Shown: positions 52,970 through 64,000, counted from the stretch's first letter. The stretch: 64,000 bases of DNA from Brevibacillus panacihumi W25 (GCF_000503775.1 NZ_KI629786.1:140001-204000); one strand, 5' to 3'. The notes: generated by a model from the letters alone, not told the origin. Program-made: numbers and translations.

Positions 52970-53698
52970 TTATTCAAACGGAACGGATTCCTCTTCCTTT
53001 TTCTTGCGTTTGCTTAATTTTTTGATCAAAAAGTCAACGTTTTTTTTTATTCCGTACAAAGCGTAAACCGCCAGCGGCAGGAAGACGATCTTCGGAAACT
53101 GCTGCGGGAATTTGATCGCTACCACGACAACGATTGCGATGATAATTGGGGTGATCCAATACGCGGCTTTCGGAATCCCCACTTTTTTGAAATTGGGGTA
53201 CTTGACCTTGGATACCATCAAAAACGCAAGCAACAGCATGCTTGCTGCCAACAGGGTAGAGTTAAACACTTCATGGTACAGCGCAAGAGTGGCGAGAACA
53301 CCGCCGGCAGCCGTAATCGGAAGGCCGATGAAGTAGCCTGGCACTCCAGCCTGCACATTGAACCGGGCTAGTCGCAATGCACCGCAAATCGGGAAGATCG
53401 CAGTAAGGACAATGCCGATCCAGTTAAAATCCTGCAGGACCACGACGTACATGATAAAGGCCGGTGCAACACCAAATGTAATCACATCAGACAGAGAATC
53501 CAGTTCTTTCCCAAATTCACTTTGCGCATTCAGCATTCGGGCGACGCGTCCATCCAGGCCGTCTGCCAGCATGCCGATAATGACGGTAATCGCAGCATAA
53601 TCGACGTAATGATCACCTTGAAAAGCAAGTATGATGGCCAGTACTCCTAAAAACAAGTTGCTGACGGTTAGTATGTTCGGCAACGATTTCACGAACAT
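52970..53698 (-). CDS. pssA: CDP-diacylglycerol-serine O-phosphatidyltransferase
   Basis: 242 residues. The complete CDP-alcohol phosphatidyltransferase signature DG-x2-AR-x8-G-x3-D-x3-D is present (DGRVAR ... GKELDSLSD), with about seven or eight membrane helices. It makes phosphatidylserine, the precursor of phosphatidylethanolamine. The C-terminus is highly basic and acidic. Own promoter upstream. Confidence 0.96.
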   Translation of the reverse strand: MFVKSLPNILTVSNLFLGVLAIILAFQGDHYVDYAAITVIIGMLADGLDGRVARMLNAQSEFGKELDSLSDVITFGVAPAFIMYVVVLQDFNWIGIVLTAIFPICGALRLARFNVQAGVPGYFIGLPITAAGGVLATLALYHEVFNSTLLAASMLLLAFLMVSKVKYPNFKKVGIPKAAYWITPIIIAIVVVVAIKFPQQFPKIVFLPLAVYALYGIKKNVDFLIKKLSKRKKKEEESVPFE

Positions 53699-53832
53699 AG
53701 ACTACCTCCTGATTTCCTTCGCGCAGAAGACAGATCATTTTCATGATTGGTCTACTAGGCAAATCGATTAATACAAAACAGTTTACTTTGCGAATGGATC
53801 GAGACGAATGTCACAGAAAATAACGTGACTTA

Positions 53833-53862
53833 ATCCTATTCTACTTCAAATATGTCTGTCAA
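53833..53862 (-). promoter_or_regulatory. Candidate promoter of pssA
   Basis: On the minus strand: -35 TTGACA (53862-53857), 18-base spacer, -10 TAGGAT (53838-53833). The -35 lies inside the last codons of disA. Just downstream an inverted repeat GTCAC...GTGAC (53810-53814 and 53825-53829) overlaps the expected transcription start. Confidence 0.55.
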
Positions 53863-54922
53863 TGAACACTTGTTCCTGAATCCTTCTCAATCCATCCTTG
53901 ACCGCCCGGGCTCTGACCTCGCCGATTCCATCCACTTCATCCAGCTCTTCGATGGTTGCCATGACGATGCGGGGCAGGTTGTGGAAATGTTCGACAAGAT
54001 TCGAGACGATCGTAAAAGGCATTCGTGGTATCTTCTGCAAAATTCGATACCCACGGGGTGATATGGACTCTTCTAGCATGCTGGCGTGGGCGGTATACCC
54101 GAGAACTCGCAGAAAGGAAGTCGGCTCCAGCATCTCCTCCGAGCTAAGCTTTTTCATCTCCAGCAAAATTTCGACCGGTGAAGATTCCCGATCGCGACTA
54201 TAGTCCCGGATCAACATCTGCGCCTCTTCCTCGAGATTGGATACAAGCTCTTCCAACTGCATGCTGATGAGCCTGCCCTCAGTGCCCAATTCACAGATGT
54301 ATTTGGTTACCTCTTCCTTAATACGTAATACCATCTCGATTCGTTGCAAAACGAAAGCGACTTCTTCCAAAGTGACCAGTTCCTCGAACTCCAACGCGCC
54401 CAGATTCGTCAACGACTGTTCCAGCACGGACTTGTATTTTTCCAGGGTGGATACTGCCTGATTCGCCTTCGCTAAAATAACGTTTACGTCGTTGAGGACA
54501 TAGCGGAATGCCCCTTTGTACAGTGTGATGACATTGCGTCTCTGGGAGATGGCGATTACCAGATGATTGGTATGGATCGCTGTGCGTTGCGCTGTACGAT
54601 GACGGGTTCCCGTCTCACTGGTCCCAATCGCCGCAGGAGGGAAAAGTTGAGTATTGGCAAAAAGAATTCGTTTGGCATCTTCACTTATAATGATTCCCCC
54701 ATCCATTTTCGCCAATTCGTACAAATGGGATGGAGTGAACTCACAATTGATGGAAAAGCCTCCGTCAACCATTGCCTCCATTTTGGGTCCGTACCCGATG
54801 ACGATCAATCCACCTGTTTTCGCCCGCAAGACATGTTCAAGTCCTTCACGAAGCATCGTGCCCGGAGCAACAAAGCGCAGCACATCACGAAAGTCTACGC
54901 TCTTCTTGTTGGGTTCGTGCAT
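53846..54922 (-). CDS. disA: DNA integrity scanning diadenylate cyclase DisA
   Basis: 358 residues. N-terminal DAC domain with the RHR motif (Arg107-Arg109) and Asp74-Gly75; the canonical DGA reads DGG here (74-76). A helical spine follows, then a C-terminal helix-hairpin-helix domain (EELDEVDGIGEVRARAVKDG). DisA makes cyclic di-AMP and pauses at branched DNA. It starts 6 bases after radA. Confidence 0.96.
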   Translation of the reverse strand: MHEPNKKSVDFRDVLRFVAPGTMLREGLEHVLRAKTGGLIVIGYGPKMEAMVDGGFSINCEFTPSHLYELAKMDGGIIISEDAKRILFANTQLFPPAAIGTSETGTRHRTAQRTAIHTNHLVIAISQRRNVITLYKGAFRYVLNDVNVILAKANQAVSTLEKYKSVLEQSLTNLGALEFEELVTLEEVAFVLQRIEMVLRIKEEVTKYICELGTEGRLISMQLEELVSNLEEEAQMLIRDYSRDRESSPVEILLEMKKLSSEEMLEPTSFLRVLGYTAHASMLEESISPRGYRILQKIPRMPFTIVSNLVEHFHNLPRIVMATIEELDEVDGIGEVRARAVKDGLRRIQEQVFIDRHI

Positions 54923-54928
54923 GCCTGT

Positions 54929-56299
54929 CTACCCCCTCATGACCTCATCCAACGCTTCCGCGATATTGTTGACCCCGATTACCACGATATCGTCTGGAGC
55001 TTCCAACCCGCGAATGTTCTTCTGCGGGATGATTACGCGCTTGAAGCCCAATTTATGCGCCTCACGCACACGTTGTTCGATCCGGGAGACGCCGCGCACC
55101 TCTCCCGTCAAGCCAACTTCACCGATCACCACGTCATGAGGGTTGGTAGCATGGTCGCGAAAGCTGCTGGCGATGCTGACGGCTATGGCCAGATCGACAG
55201 CAGGCTCATCCAGCCGCACCCCGCCTGCTACGTTCACATAGGCATCCTGGTTTTGCAGCATCATGCCCATGCGCTTTTCCAGGACGGCCATTATCATGGC
55301 AACACGCTGGTGATCCACTCCGGTCGCCGTTCTGCGGGGTGTCACAAAGCTCGTCGGCGCGACCAAAGCCTGCAGCTCCACCAGTACCGGTCGTGTTCCC
55401 TCCATGCTGGCGACGACAGTGGAGCCTGCCACTCCAACGGGGCGTTCCGCCAAAAAGATTTCGGAAGGATTGGCGACCTCCTCCAGACCACGATCCTTCA
55501 TTTCAAAGATGCCGATTTCATTTGTCGAACCAAAACGATTTTTGACAGCGCGTAAAATACGGAAAGTGTTATGCCGCTCTCCTTCAAAATACAGGACGGC
55601 ATCCACCATATGCTCCAGCATGCGAGGTCCTGCGATGGAGCCTTCCTTGGTGACGTGGCCGACGATAAAGGTGCCGATGCCTTTTCCCTTGGCGATGCGC
55701 ATCAGCTGTGCAGTCGCCTCACGCACCTGTGCAACACTTCCCGCAGCAGATTGAATGGCAGGATGAAATACCGTCTGGATCGAGTCGATGATCAAGACAT
55801 CGGGCTCTACCTGATTGATATGCTGTTCGATCAATTCTAAATCATTTTCTGCCAATACAAACATGGGCGGTGTTTTCATGTCCAGCCGATCAGCCCGCAG
55901 CTTGATCTGCTTGGCTGATTCCTCGCCAGACACATAAAGAACTTTACCGCCCTGATGAGCAAGAGCAAACGATGTTTGCAGCAGCAGTGTCGATTTTCCG
56001 ATTCCTGGGTCCCCGCCCACAAGAATGAGCGAACCCGGAACCAAACCTCCTCCGAGCACGCGATTCAATTCCCCGATGGTGGTATCCATGCGCGGCTCTT
56101 CTTCGCTGGCGACCTGCGTCAACGGCAGCGGGGCCTGACGTTGGCCGCCGCCCAAGCCTTCGTGGCGATGGGAGGAGCCCTTGACCGTTACTTCCTCGAC
56201 CAGCGTATTCCAGCTGTTGCAACCGGGGCATTTTCCCAACCATTTCGGTGATTCATACCCACATTCTTGACATGCAAATTTTGTTTTATACTTTGACAT
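54929..56299 (-). CDS. radA: DNA repair protein RadA
   Basis: 456 residues. Zinc finger Cys10, Cys13, Cys24, Cys27; RecA-like ATPase with Walker [11 protein letters not shown]; the RadA-specific KNRFG motif; and a C-terminal Lon-like domain. It promotes branch migration in recombination and is the known partner and neighbour of DisA. Two adjacent ATGs exist; the second (56299) has better spacing from GAGGT. Confidence 0.96.
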   Translation of the reverse strand: MSKYKTKFACQECGYESPKWLGKCPGCNSWNTLVEEVTVKGSSHRHEGLGGGQRQAPLPLTQVASEEEPRMDTTIGELNRVLGGGLVPGSLILVGGDPGIGKSTLLLQTSFALAHQGGKVLYVSGEESAKQIKLRADRLDMKTPPMFVLAENDLELIEQHINQVEPDVLIIDSIQTVFHPAIQSAAGSVAQVREATAQLMRIAKGKGIGTFIVGHVTKEGSIAGPRMLEHMVDAVLYFEGERHNTFRILRAVKNRFGSTNEIGIFEMKDRGLEEVANPSEIFLAERPVGVAGSTVVASMEGTRPVLVELQALVAPTSFVTPRRTATGVDHQRVAMIMAVLEKRMGMMLQNQDAYVNVAGGVRLDEPAVDLAIAVSIASSFRDHATNPHDVVIGEVGLTGEVRGVSRIEQRVREAHKLGFKRVIIPQKNIRGLEAPDDIVVIGVNNIAEALDEVMRG

Positions 56300-56355
56300 C
56301 ATCGTACCTCTTTTTTCTGTGAAAAACGTCTCGACGTTTTTCATAAAAGTGAATG

Positions 56356-56398
56356 TGACCGCTTGCGGTCAAACAAAACGGTCATGACCGTTTTGTTT
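56356..56398. repeat. Hairpin and 28-bp perfect palindrome before radA
   Basis: TGACCG CTTG CGGTCA (56356-56371) abuts a perfect palindrome at 56371-56398 with 14-base arms; its core is ACGGTCATGACCGT. Both share the CGGTCA word. It lies 57 bases before radA, between radA and the clpC terminator. It may be an operator or a secondary terminator. Confidence 0.6.
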
Positions 56399-56432
56399 TG
56401 AAATACCATTATCATACATGACTGTGCAGCAC

Positions 56433-56467
56433 AAAAAAAGAATACCTCTCACAGAAAGAGGTATTCT
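56433..56467 (-). terminator. Intrinsic terminator after clpC
   Basis: On the minus strand AGAATACCTCT (56467-56457) pairs perfectly with AGAGGTATTCT (56449-56439), followed by seven T. Confidence 0.92.
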
Positions 56468-56488
56468 TTCTCCTGATTATTCGACAGA

Positions 56489-58942
56489 TTACGATTTGGC
56501 TTTTTCCAGCCGTTTGACTACCAGTTTGCCGTCTTCGGCATCGATGTTGACGGTATCGCCCTTGCTGATGGAGCCTTTCAGAAGCTCCTCGGACAATTTG
56601 TCTTCGATATGGCGTTGAATGGCTCGGCGCAGCGGACGCGCTCCGTATGCCGGGTCGAAGCCCTCTTTGGCCAGAATTTTCTTCGCTTCCTCTGTGAGGA
56701 CGAAATCGATGCTTTGCTCTCTGAGGCGCTTGCGCAGTTCGTCTGTCATGAGCGACACGATCTGCTCGATATGCTCCTGCTCCAGGGAGTGGAAGACGAT
56801 TACCTCGTCAATTCGGTTCAGGAATTCGGGGCGGAAGCTCTTCTTCAGCTCATCCATCACTTTGTCCTTCATATCCTGATATTTTCTCTCGGACTCGTCG
56901 CCTGCGGTAAAGCCCAGCGTCGTGTTTTTCTTGATCAAATTCGCCCCGACGTTGGAGGTCATGATGACTACTGTGTTGCGGAAATCGACTGTCCGTCCTT
57001 TGGAGTCCGTCAGTCGTCCGTCATCAAGAACCTGCAGCAGAATATTGAATACATCCGGGTGCGCTTTCTCAATTTCGTCCAGCAGGATGACGGAGTATGG
57101 TTTGCGGCGCACTTTTTCGGTCAATTGGCCGCCTTCGTCATAGCCGACATAGCCTGGAGGCGCTCCGACGAGTCGAGCTGTCGAGTGTTTCTCCATGTAC
57201 TCGGACATGTCTACGCGGATCATGGCATCCTCGTCGCCAAAAAGAGTTTCCGCTACAGCACGGGCCAATTCGGTTTTCCCTACCCCGGTTGGACCCAGGA
57301 AGATAAACGAACCGATTGGGCGTTTGGGGTCCTTCAGTCCGGCACGAGCCCGGCGGATCGCACGGGAGATTGACTTGACCGCCTCGTCTTGACCGATGAC
57401 GCGATCGTGCAGGATTTCTTCCATTTTCAACAGACGCTCGGTCTCTTCTTCTTTCAGCTTGAGCACGGGAATTCCAGTCCAGCTGGCCACGACAGTCGCG
57501 ATGTCTTCCGGAGTGACCTCCATGTTGAGCTGACCCTGGCGCTCCTTCCAGTCCTTCTTCGTCTTATCCAATTCCTCACGAAGCTTCTGTTCTTGATCGC
57601 GCAGAGCCGCAGCCTCTTCAAATTCCTGCGACTGCACGGCAGCATCCTTTTCCTTGCGCACTTCCTCGAGGCGGCCTTCCAGCTCCTTCAGATTAGGCGG
57701 TACTGTAAAAGACTGGAGACGCACCTTGGATGCAGCCTCGTCGATCAGGTCAATCGCCTTGTCAGGGAGGAAGCGGTCGGTAATGTAGCGGTCAGAAAGC
57801 TTCACCGCTTGCTCGATAGCTTCGTCTGTGATTTTCACACGGTGGTGAGCCTCGTAACGATCCCGCAGGCCGTGGAGGATCTTGATAGCGTCCTCTGGCA
57901 CTGGCTCGTCGACTTGGATGGGTTGGAAACGGCGTTCCAGCGCTGCATCCTTCTCGATGTATTTGCGGTATTCGTCCAAGGTAGTAGCCCCTACGCACTG
58001 CAATTCACCGCGAGCCAATGCTGGCTTCAGGATATTGGAGGCGTCGATCGCGCCCTCTGCTCCGCCTGCACCGATCAGTGTGTGCAGCTCGTCAATGAAC
58101 AGGATGATGTTCCCTGCCTGGCGAATTTCATCCATGATTTTTTTCAGGCGATCCTCAAATTCACCACGATATTTGGTGCCCGCGACCACAGTCCCCATAT
58201 CCAGGGTCATGACGCGCTTGTCGCGAAGGGTTTCGGGAATTTCATTGTTGACGATCTTTTGCGCCAAACCTTCGGCAATGGCCGTTTTCCCTACACCAGG
58301 CTCCCCGATGAGGACCGGGTTGTTTTTGGTCCGGCGGCTTAATACCTGAATGACACGCTCGATTTCCTTTTGGCGACCGATGACGGGGTCGAGACCGCCT
58401 TCACGTGCGATTGCGGTCAAGTCACGCGCCAAACCGTCCAATGTAGGAGTGTTCGCCTGAGGGTTGCCGCCTGAAGGCTGGTGGGATGCCATCATTTCCG
58501 AACTGCCCAGAAGCTGCAGGACTTGCTGACGTGCCTTGTTCAGGCTCACTCCCAGGTTGTTCATAATACGGGCCGCGATGCCTTCTCCTTCACGGATCAG
58601 GCCCAACAGGATGTGCTCAGTGCCCACGTATGTGTGTCCCAGCTTGCGGGCTTCATCCATCGACAGCTCGATCACTTTTTTGGCTCTCGGTGTATAGTTG
58701 GGCGTGTAGTTGCTGCCAGACTGCTCGGTGCCTCTGCCGATCAGCGACTCCACTTCGCTTTGAATTTTATCAAGACCAAGTCCCAGAGACTGCAGGGCTT
58801 TGGCTGCAATCCCTTCACCTTCCCGAATCAAGCCCAAGAGGACATGTTCCGTTCCAATATCTTTGTGGCCAAGACGCACCGCCTCTTCCAGGGCCAGTGC
58901 CAGTACTTTTTGTGCTCGTTCCGTAAAACGTCCAAACATCAT
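56489..58942 (-). CDS. clpC: ATP-dependent Clp protease ATPase subunit ClpC
   Basis: 817 residues. Duplicated Clp N-domain (about 1-150), first AAA+ module with Walker A GEPGVGKT (213-220), a middle region with a UVR-type coiled coil ([15 protein letters not shown]), and a second AAA+ module with GPTGVGKTE. It unfolds proteins for ClpP, including McsB-phosphorylated ones. Last gene of the ctsR operon, with its own terminator. Confidence 0.98.
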   Translation of the reverse strand: MMFGRFTERAQKVLALALEEAVRLGHKDIGTEHVLLGLIREGEGIAAKALQSLGLGLDKIQSEVESLIGRGTEQSGSNYTPNYTPRAKKVIELSMDEARKLGHTYVGTEHILLGLIREGEGIAARIMNNLGVSLNKARQQVLQLLGSSEMMASHQPSGGNPQANTPTLDGLARDLTAIAREGGLDPVIGRQKEIERVIQVLSRRTKNNPVLIGEPGVGKTAIAEGLAQKIVNNEIPETLRDKRVMTLDMGTVVAGTKYRGEFEDRLKKIMDEIRQAGNIILFIDELHTLIGAGGAEGAIDASNILKPALARGELQCVGATTLDEYRKYIEKDAALERRFQPIQVDEPVPEDAIKILHGLRDRYEAHHRVKITDEAIEQAVKLSDRYITDRFLPDKAIDLIDEAASKVRLQSFTVPPNLKELEGRLEEVRKEKDAAVQSQEFEEAAALRDQEQKLREELDKTKKDWKERQGQLNMEVTPEDIATVVASWTGIPVLKLKEEETERLLKMEEILHDRVIGQDEAVKSISRAIRRARAGLKDPKRPIGSFIFLGPTGVGKTELARAVAETLFGDEDAMIRVDMSEYMEKHSTARLVGAPPGYVGYDEGGQLTEKVRRKPYSVILLDEIEKAHPDVFNILLQVLDDGRLTDSKGRTVDFRNTVVIMTSNVGANLIKKNTTLGFTAGDESERKYQDMKDKVMDELKKSFRPEFLNRIDEVIVFHSLEQEHIEQIVSLMTDELRKRLREQSIDFVLTEEAKKILAKEGFDPAYGARPLRRAIQRHIEDKLSEELLKGSISKGDTVNIDAEDGKLVVKRLEKAKS

Positions 58943-58975
58943 ATGGTTTACACCTCCATAGTTACATGTTTCGTT

Positions 58976-60061
58976 TTAAATGCCATTATCATGGGACGGA
59001 CTACCCGTGTTGATGCGCTCACGAATCAGTCTTGCCCTTCTCTCATCCCTTTGTTCAGGGGTGAGCTTTTGCCCTGCGTGCTGCTGCAGGAAGCCCGGCT
59101 GAGTCGTGACCAAGAGTTCGTTTAAAACCAAGGGTGAAACATTGGGAATCACACCAAGATCAATGCCCAGTCGCAAATCAGACAAGCGCTGAGCCGCTTC
59201 CTTGGATTCCATCGTCCGAGCATGAAGCAAAATTCCGTACGAACGGAAAATCCGGTCCTCCAGCGAGACGCGTGTGTGCTCCAGCAAATACTGGCGCGCT
59301 ACTCGCTCCTGCTCGATGATCTGTCTGGCTACTCCATAAAGATTAGAGAGGATATCCGTCTCCGACATGCCCAATGTGACCTGGTTGGAGAGCTGGAACA
59401 GATTGCCGAGCGCCTCACTGCCTTCCCCGTAAATCCCGCGTACGACCAAACCTACCTGATTAATCGCTTGCAGGATGCGGTTGATCTGCTGCGTCATGAC
59501 CAGTGCGGGCAGATGCAGCATGACCGAAGCGCGAATTCCAGTCCCTACGTTGGTCGGACAGCTTGTAAGATAGCCTCTTTTTTCGTCAAAAGCATAGTTC
59601 AAGTGCTTCTCAAATATGTCATCTATTTTCGTACCCATTTCCCATGCTTCATTTAATCGGAATCCTGGCAGCAGGACCTGGATACGAATATGGTCTTCTT
59701 CGTTTATCATAATGCTTACCGATTCATCCTTGCTTAGCAGAACCGCTCCTTTGCGCGATTCCTCAGCCAGATGAGGACTGATGAGATGTTTTTCTACCAG
59801 TACCTTTTTTTCCAGCGGATTTACCTGGTCCATCTGAATCATTTGCAATCGGTGCCGCTTGCGCATAGCCTCAGATTCGCTTACTTCCGTTACCTTTTTG
59901 ACCACTTCCTCCGCCTGGGAATCTGTAGCCAACAACGGAAAAGGGTGCTGGCGCAAGTTACGCGCGATACGCAACCGTGTACTGATGACAATATCAGAAT
60001 CGGGACCTTCTCCCTTCATCCAATTGCTCCACGGGTTTTGCATAAACTGCTGTTGAGACAT
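58976..60061 (-). CDS. mcsB: Protein-arginine kinase McsB
   Basis: 361 residues of the ATP:guanido phosphotransferase family. Visible are the phosphagen-kinase start VISTRLRIARNL and catalytic-loop segments CPTNVGTGIRASVMLHLP. It phosphorylates arginines to mark proteins for ClpCP and inactivates CtsR. It lies between mcsA and clpC. Confidence 0.97.
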   Translation of the reverse strand: MSQQQFMQNPWSNWMKGEGPDSDIVISTRLRIARNLRQHPFPLLATDSQAEEVVKKVTEVSESEAMRKRHRLQMIQMDQVNPLEKKVLVEKHLISPHLAEESRKGAVLLSKDESVSIMINEEDHIRIQVLLPGFRLNEAWEMGTKIDDIFEKHLNYAFDEKRGYLTSCPTNVGTGIRASVMLHLPALVMTQQINRILQAINQVGLVVRGIYGEGSEALGNLFQLSNQVTLGMSETDILSNLYGVARQIIEQERVARQYLLEHTRVSLEDRIFRSYGILLHARTMESKEAAQRLSDLRLGIDLGVIPNVSPLVLNELLVTTQPGFLQQHAGQKLTPEQRDERRARLIRERINTGSPSHDNGI

Positions 60062-60081
60062 GTCCAGCCTTCCTCCCCTCG

Positions 60082-60600
60082 CTACGATTGAGACATTTTT
60101 TGTTCCAGCATCCGAATTCGGTCACGCATCTCTGCCGCCTTTTCAAATTCTTCGCTGGCAACATGGCGCTGCAACGCACTCTTTAGCTGCTCCAGCTCTT
60201 TGCGAATCTTCAACTGTCCCCCGGTCCGCTCGGGTACCTTGCCTATGTGTTGGGTGTTGCCGTGGATCCGTCTGAACAGCGGGTCCAGCTTATCACCCAA
60301 GAACGTGTAACAATCGCTGCAGCCAAATCGACCGCTCTTGCTGAATTGTGCGTAAGTCAGACCACATGTCTCGCATCTTAGCGGTTTGCTTGTGCTGGAT
60401 TCCCGCCCATTTTTTTGCATGGGGTCAAATTTCAGCAAGCCTGACAGGAGATTATTGATGCTGAAGTTGTGAAAGCCGGTAAAAACGTCTCCTTTTTCCT
60501 GGGCACATTGTTCACAGATATGGTATTCGGTTTTCTCGCCATTGACGATTTTGGTCAAGTGCAGAGTAGCCGGCCTTTTTCCACATTCTTCACAGTTCAT
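60082..60600 (-). CDS. mcsA: McsA, activator of McsB
   Basis: 172 residues from the ATG at 60600 (MNCEECGKRPATLHL). Zinc-binding Cys pairs at 3/6, 29/32, 76/79 and 94/97, and a C-terminal UVR motif (EFEKAAEMRDRIRMLEQKM). It activates McsB and senses redox and metal stress. Confidence 0.95.
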   Translation of the reverse strand: MNCEECGKRPATLHLTKIVNGEKTEYHICEQCAQEKGDVFTGFHNFSINNLLSGLLKFDPMQKNGRESSTSKPLRCETCGLTYAQFSKSGRFGCSDCYTFLGDKLDPLFRRIHGNTQHIGKVPERTGGQLKIRKELEQLKSALQRHVASEEFEKAAEMRDRIRMLEQKMSQS

Positions 60601-60623
60601 CACGATCCCTCCTAACACATTCT

Positions 60624-61088
60624 TTACTTTAACAAGATAACTTCAATCATTTGTTTCAACATGGCCGCCCGCAATTTATCGCGCAGATTTGGCTCGATCA
60701 TCAATACATTGCGCGAGGTGGCAATTTTCATCAAAGCTGCTTCCCGTTGACTAATCAATCCGTCTTCGAGCAGACGCTCAATGATGGCATTGCCTACACT
60801 CTGCGTGATGCTCTCGCCAATCAGCTCTTCCGTGAGCAACTCCTGCAGACGGGCCTTGCTCACGATCTGCACCTTGCGAATCCGGATGTATCCGCCACCG
60901 CCACGCTTGCTCTCGACGATATACCCCTTTTGCACCGTAAAGCGCGTGTTAATCACGTAGTTGATCTGGGATGGCACACACTGAAAAAGGTCGGCTAGCT
61001 CACTACGCTGGATCTCGATCGAACCATTTGGGCTTTCAGTGATAATGCTTTTTAGGTGCTGTTCAATGATGTCCGAGATATTACGCAA
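60624..61088 (-). CDS. ctsR: CtsR, repressor of class III heat-shock genes
   Basis: 154 residues, the B. subtilis length, starting from a TTG at 61088 placed 7 bases after GGAGG (MRNISDIIEQHL). The winged helix-turn-helix includes FQCVPSQINYVINTRFTVQK and the glycine-rich wing RGGGGYIRI that senses heat. Its operator lies directly upstream. The non-ATG start may keep repressor levels low. Confidence 0.95.
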   Translation of the reverse strand: MRNISDIIEQHLKSIITESPNGSIEIQRSELADLFQCVPSQINYVINTRFTVQKGYIVESKRGGGGYIRIRKVQIVSKARLQELLTEELIGESITQSVGNAIIERLLEDGLISQREAALMKIATSRNVLMIEPNLRDKLRAAMLKQMIEVILLK

Positions 61089-61123
61089 GTCATCGCCTCC
61101 TTTCTCATGTGTGAATGATTGAC

Positions 61124-61140
61124 TTTGACTATCTTTGACT
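61124..61140 (-). promoter_or_regulatory. CtsR operator
   Basis: On the minus strand AGTCAAA GAT AGTCAAA, a perfect match to the known heptad direct repeat with a 3-base spacer. It begins 3 bases after the -10 element, so it covers the transcription start. This makes the operon autoregulated. Confidence 0.92.
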
Positions 61141-61143
61141 TTA

Positions 61144-61172
61144 ATTATAATGGGTTTTCTTCGCTCATGCAA
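61144..61172 (-). promoter_or_regulatory. Sigma-A promoter of ctsR-mcsA-mcsB-clpC
   Basis: On the minus strand: -35 TTGCAT (61172-61167), 17-base spacer, -10 TATAAT (61149-61144), followed by the CtsR operator. Confidence 0.8.
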
Positions 61173-61256
61173 GAGGTGAAAATACGCTGCACAACATCTA
61201 TTGTGGGCAGATTACAGCCTTTTGAATCAATGAAAAACACCTTTCCGATAAAAGGA

Positions 61257-61298
61257 AAAGAGCAGCTGAGTAGGGAAAAAACCACTCGACTGCTCTTT
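61257..61298 (-). terminator. Terminator after the HAD hydrolase gene
   Basis: On the minus strand AAAGAGCAG, GAGT pairs with ACTC, CTGCTCTTTT (two mismatched bases between), followed by CC and TTTT. It separates this gene from the ctsR promoter. Confidence 0.72.
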
Positions 61299-61329
61299 AG
61301 AAAAACTGGTAATTTGTGATGCTAGAAGT

Positions 61330-62001
61330 TTACTCCTCATGAGGAGGCAAGCAGGAAATAACCTCTGAAAAATGGCGGATCACTACATTCGCGCCGTCCA
61401 GCTCTCCCGGTTTGGCAAAGCCAAAGTCACAGCCAATAGTAAAAAGATCGTTGACAAGGCCTGCTTCGATGTCGGAATGGCGGTCACCGACCATGACCGC
61501 TTGTTTTATCTCGTAGTCGCGAAGCAGCCTGGCGACCAGATCCTTCTTGGTACTGGTCTGAAAGCGTCCTGCGGAATACAGGTCTGTCAAAAGCGGCTTT
61601 AACTCGTATTCCTCGCAGATCGCATCAATATACTCTTCTTGTCCATTGCTTGCAATGAACAGAGCATACCCCTCTTCGTGAAGCCGCTGAAGAGTTTCTC
61701 TCACCCCAGGATATAGATCTGTAATCCTTTCTTTGATTAGCTTGATTTCATTTTCAAGCAAGTAGGCATCGGCTGCTTTCTTGGTCGCTTCTTCCGCACC
61801 TGGCAGCAGCTTTATCCACACTTGTTCTATAGTCATCCCCAAAACGTTGATAAGTGCCTTTTCATCCGGTGTAGGCCCCTGCCACATCCCTTGTTCGCGA
61901 AGCTGCTCAAAGGTCCGCTGAAACGCTGGTGTGGACAGTTTTTCTGTCTGCAGCAGCGTTCCATCCATGTCGAATAAAATCGCATACGGTATGCTCAACA
62001 T
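61330..62001 (-). CDS. HAD-superfamily hydrolase
   Basis: 223 residues. HAD motif I DMDGT (11-15), motif II ASNG, and motif IV GDRHSDIEAG, with a helical cap after motif I, as in phosphoglycolate- or nucleotide-phosphatase-like enzymes. The substrate is not known. It lies alone between the rRNA terminator and the ctsR operon, with an AGGAG site before the ATG. Confidence 0.87.
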   Translation of the reverse strand: MLSIPYAILFDMDGTLLQTEKLSTPAFQRTFEQLREQGMWQGPTPDEKALINVLGMTIEQVWIKLLPGAEEATKKAADAYLLENEIKLIKERITDLYPGVRETLQRLHEEGYALFIASNGQEEYIDAICEEYELKPLLTDLYSAGRFQTSTKKDLVARLLRDYEIKQAVMVGDRHSDIEAGLVNDLFTIGCDFGFAKPGELDGANVVIRHFSEVISCLPPHEE

Positions 62002-62082
62002 TCTTCTCTCCTCTGTTCAGGATCATCCAATCGGCAATACGTCCCCATGTTAGTGGATTTGTGTACGAGTAGCAAGTAATAC

Positions 62083-62117
62083 AAAAAAACCTCCTTATCC
62101 TTATGGATAGGAAGGTT
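62083..62117 (-). terminator. rRNA operon terminator
   Basis: On the minus strand AACCTTCCTATCC (62117-62105) pairs with GGATAAGGAGGTT (62100-62088; one mismatch) around ATAA, followed by TTTTTT. It begins only about 48 bases after the 23S 3' end. Confidence 0.85.
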
Positions 62118-62164
62118 CTGCTTTATTCCTTCAAAACTGAATCTGCATGAATGCTTGGATGTGT

Positions 62165-64000
<1,836 letters not shown>

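Noticed and set aside
56356..56398. CtsR operator upstream of radA
   Set aside because: GGTCA words are present but the direct heptad repeat with 3-base spacing is not; the element is a palindrome.

Overview
The window is a densely packed, roughly 50% GC chromosomal segment of an endospore-forming Bacillales bacterium. Protein sequences (EF-Tu, RpoB/RpoC, SigH, CtsR, EcfT) and gene order point to Brevibacillus or a close relative. This is inferred by recognition; no database search was made. Endospore formation is supported by pdaB, kbaA, gerD, cwlD and sigH. Gene order closely follows the Bacillus subtilis region running from the first rRNA operons through rif/str, S10-spc-alpha and the cwlD-salA-gerD-kbaA-pdaB group. 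Here most of it lies on the minus strand, so transcription runs from high to low coordinates.

Layout in window order. Positions 1-5300 hold a sporulation/germination block (start of an unknown gene, pdaB, kbaA, gerD, salA, cwlD) and a SAM methyltransferase. 5300-9650: rpsI-rplM, truA and the ecfA1-ecfA2-ecfT vitamin/cofactor transporter module. 9800-24750: the alpha, spc and S10 ribosomal operons, in full and collinear with B. subtilis, including secY, adk, map, infA and rpoA. 25100-26450: a truncated hemoglobin on the plus strand and an EamA transporter, inserted between S10 and str. 26600-31400: tuf, fusA, rpsG, rpsL and an L7Ae-type protein. 31550-43300: rpoC, rpoB, an rRNA methyltransferase, rplL-rplJ, rplA-rplK, nusG, secE and rpmG. 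43560-48330: sigH, rae1, rlmB, mrnC, cysS and cysE behind a cysteine-type T-box leader. 48366-52194: gltX, ispF, ispD and a PIN/TRAM ATPase-like protein. 52480-56300: an unassigned Cys-motif protein, pssA, disA and radA. 56489-61088: the ctsR-mcsA-mcsB-clpC stress operon with a perfect CtsR operator. 61330-62001: a HAD hydrolase. 62165-64000: the 3' 1.8 kb of a 23S rRNA gene.

Nearly everything supports translation, transcription, protein quality control, isoprenoid/phospholipid synthesis or sporulation. Several sigma-A promoters with good spacing can be read directly: upstream of rplJ, rplK, rpmG/secE/nusG, sigH, the PIN/TRAM operon, pssA, rpoB, rpsJ and ctsR. Many intrinsic terminators are also clear.

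I found no defense system, prophage, insertion sequence or CRISPR array. The less ordinary observations are non-coding or small. They include a nested multi-stem RNA candidate in the unusually long rpsJ-rplC gap, a long hairpin before rpoA, structured gaps before tuf and rplA, and a 28-bp perfect palindrome before radA. Others are an rRNA terminator directly after 23S with no 5S gene, a DisA with DGG in place of the canonical DGA motif, and a 131-residue protein pairing CxC and CxxC motifs with a MazG-like C-terminal helix.
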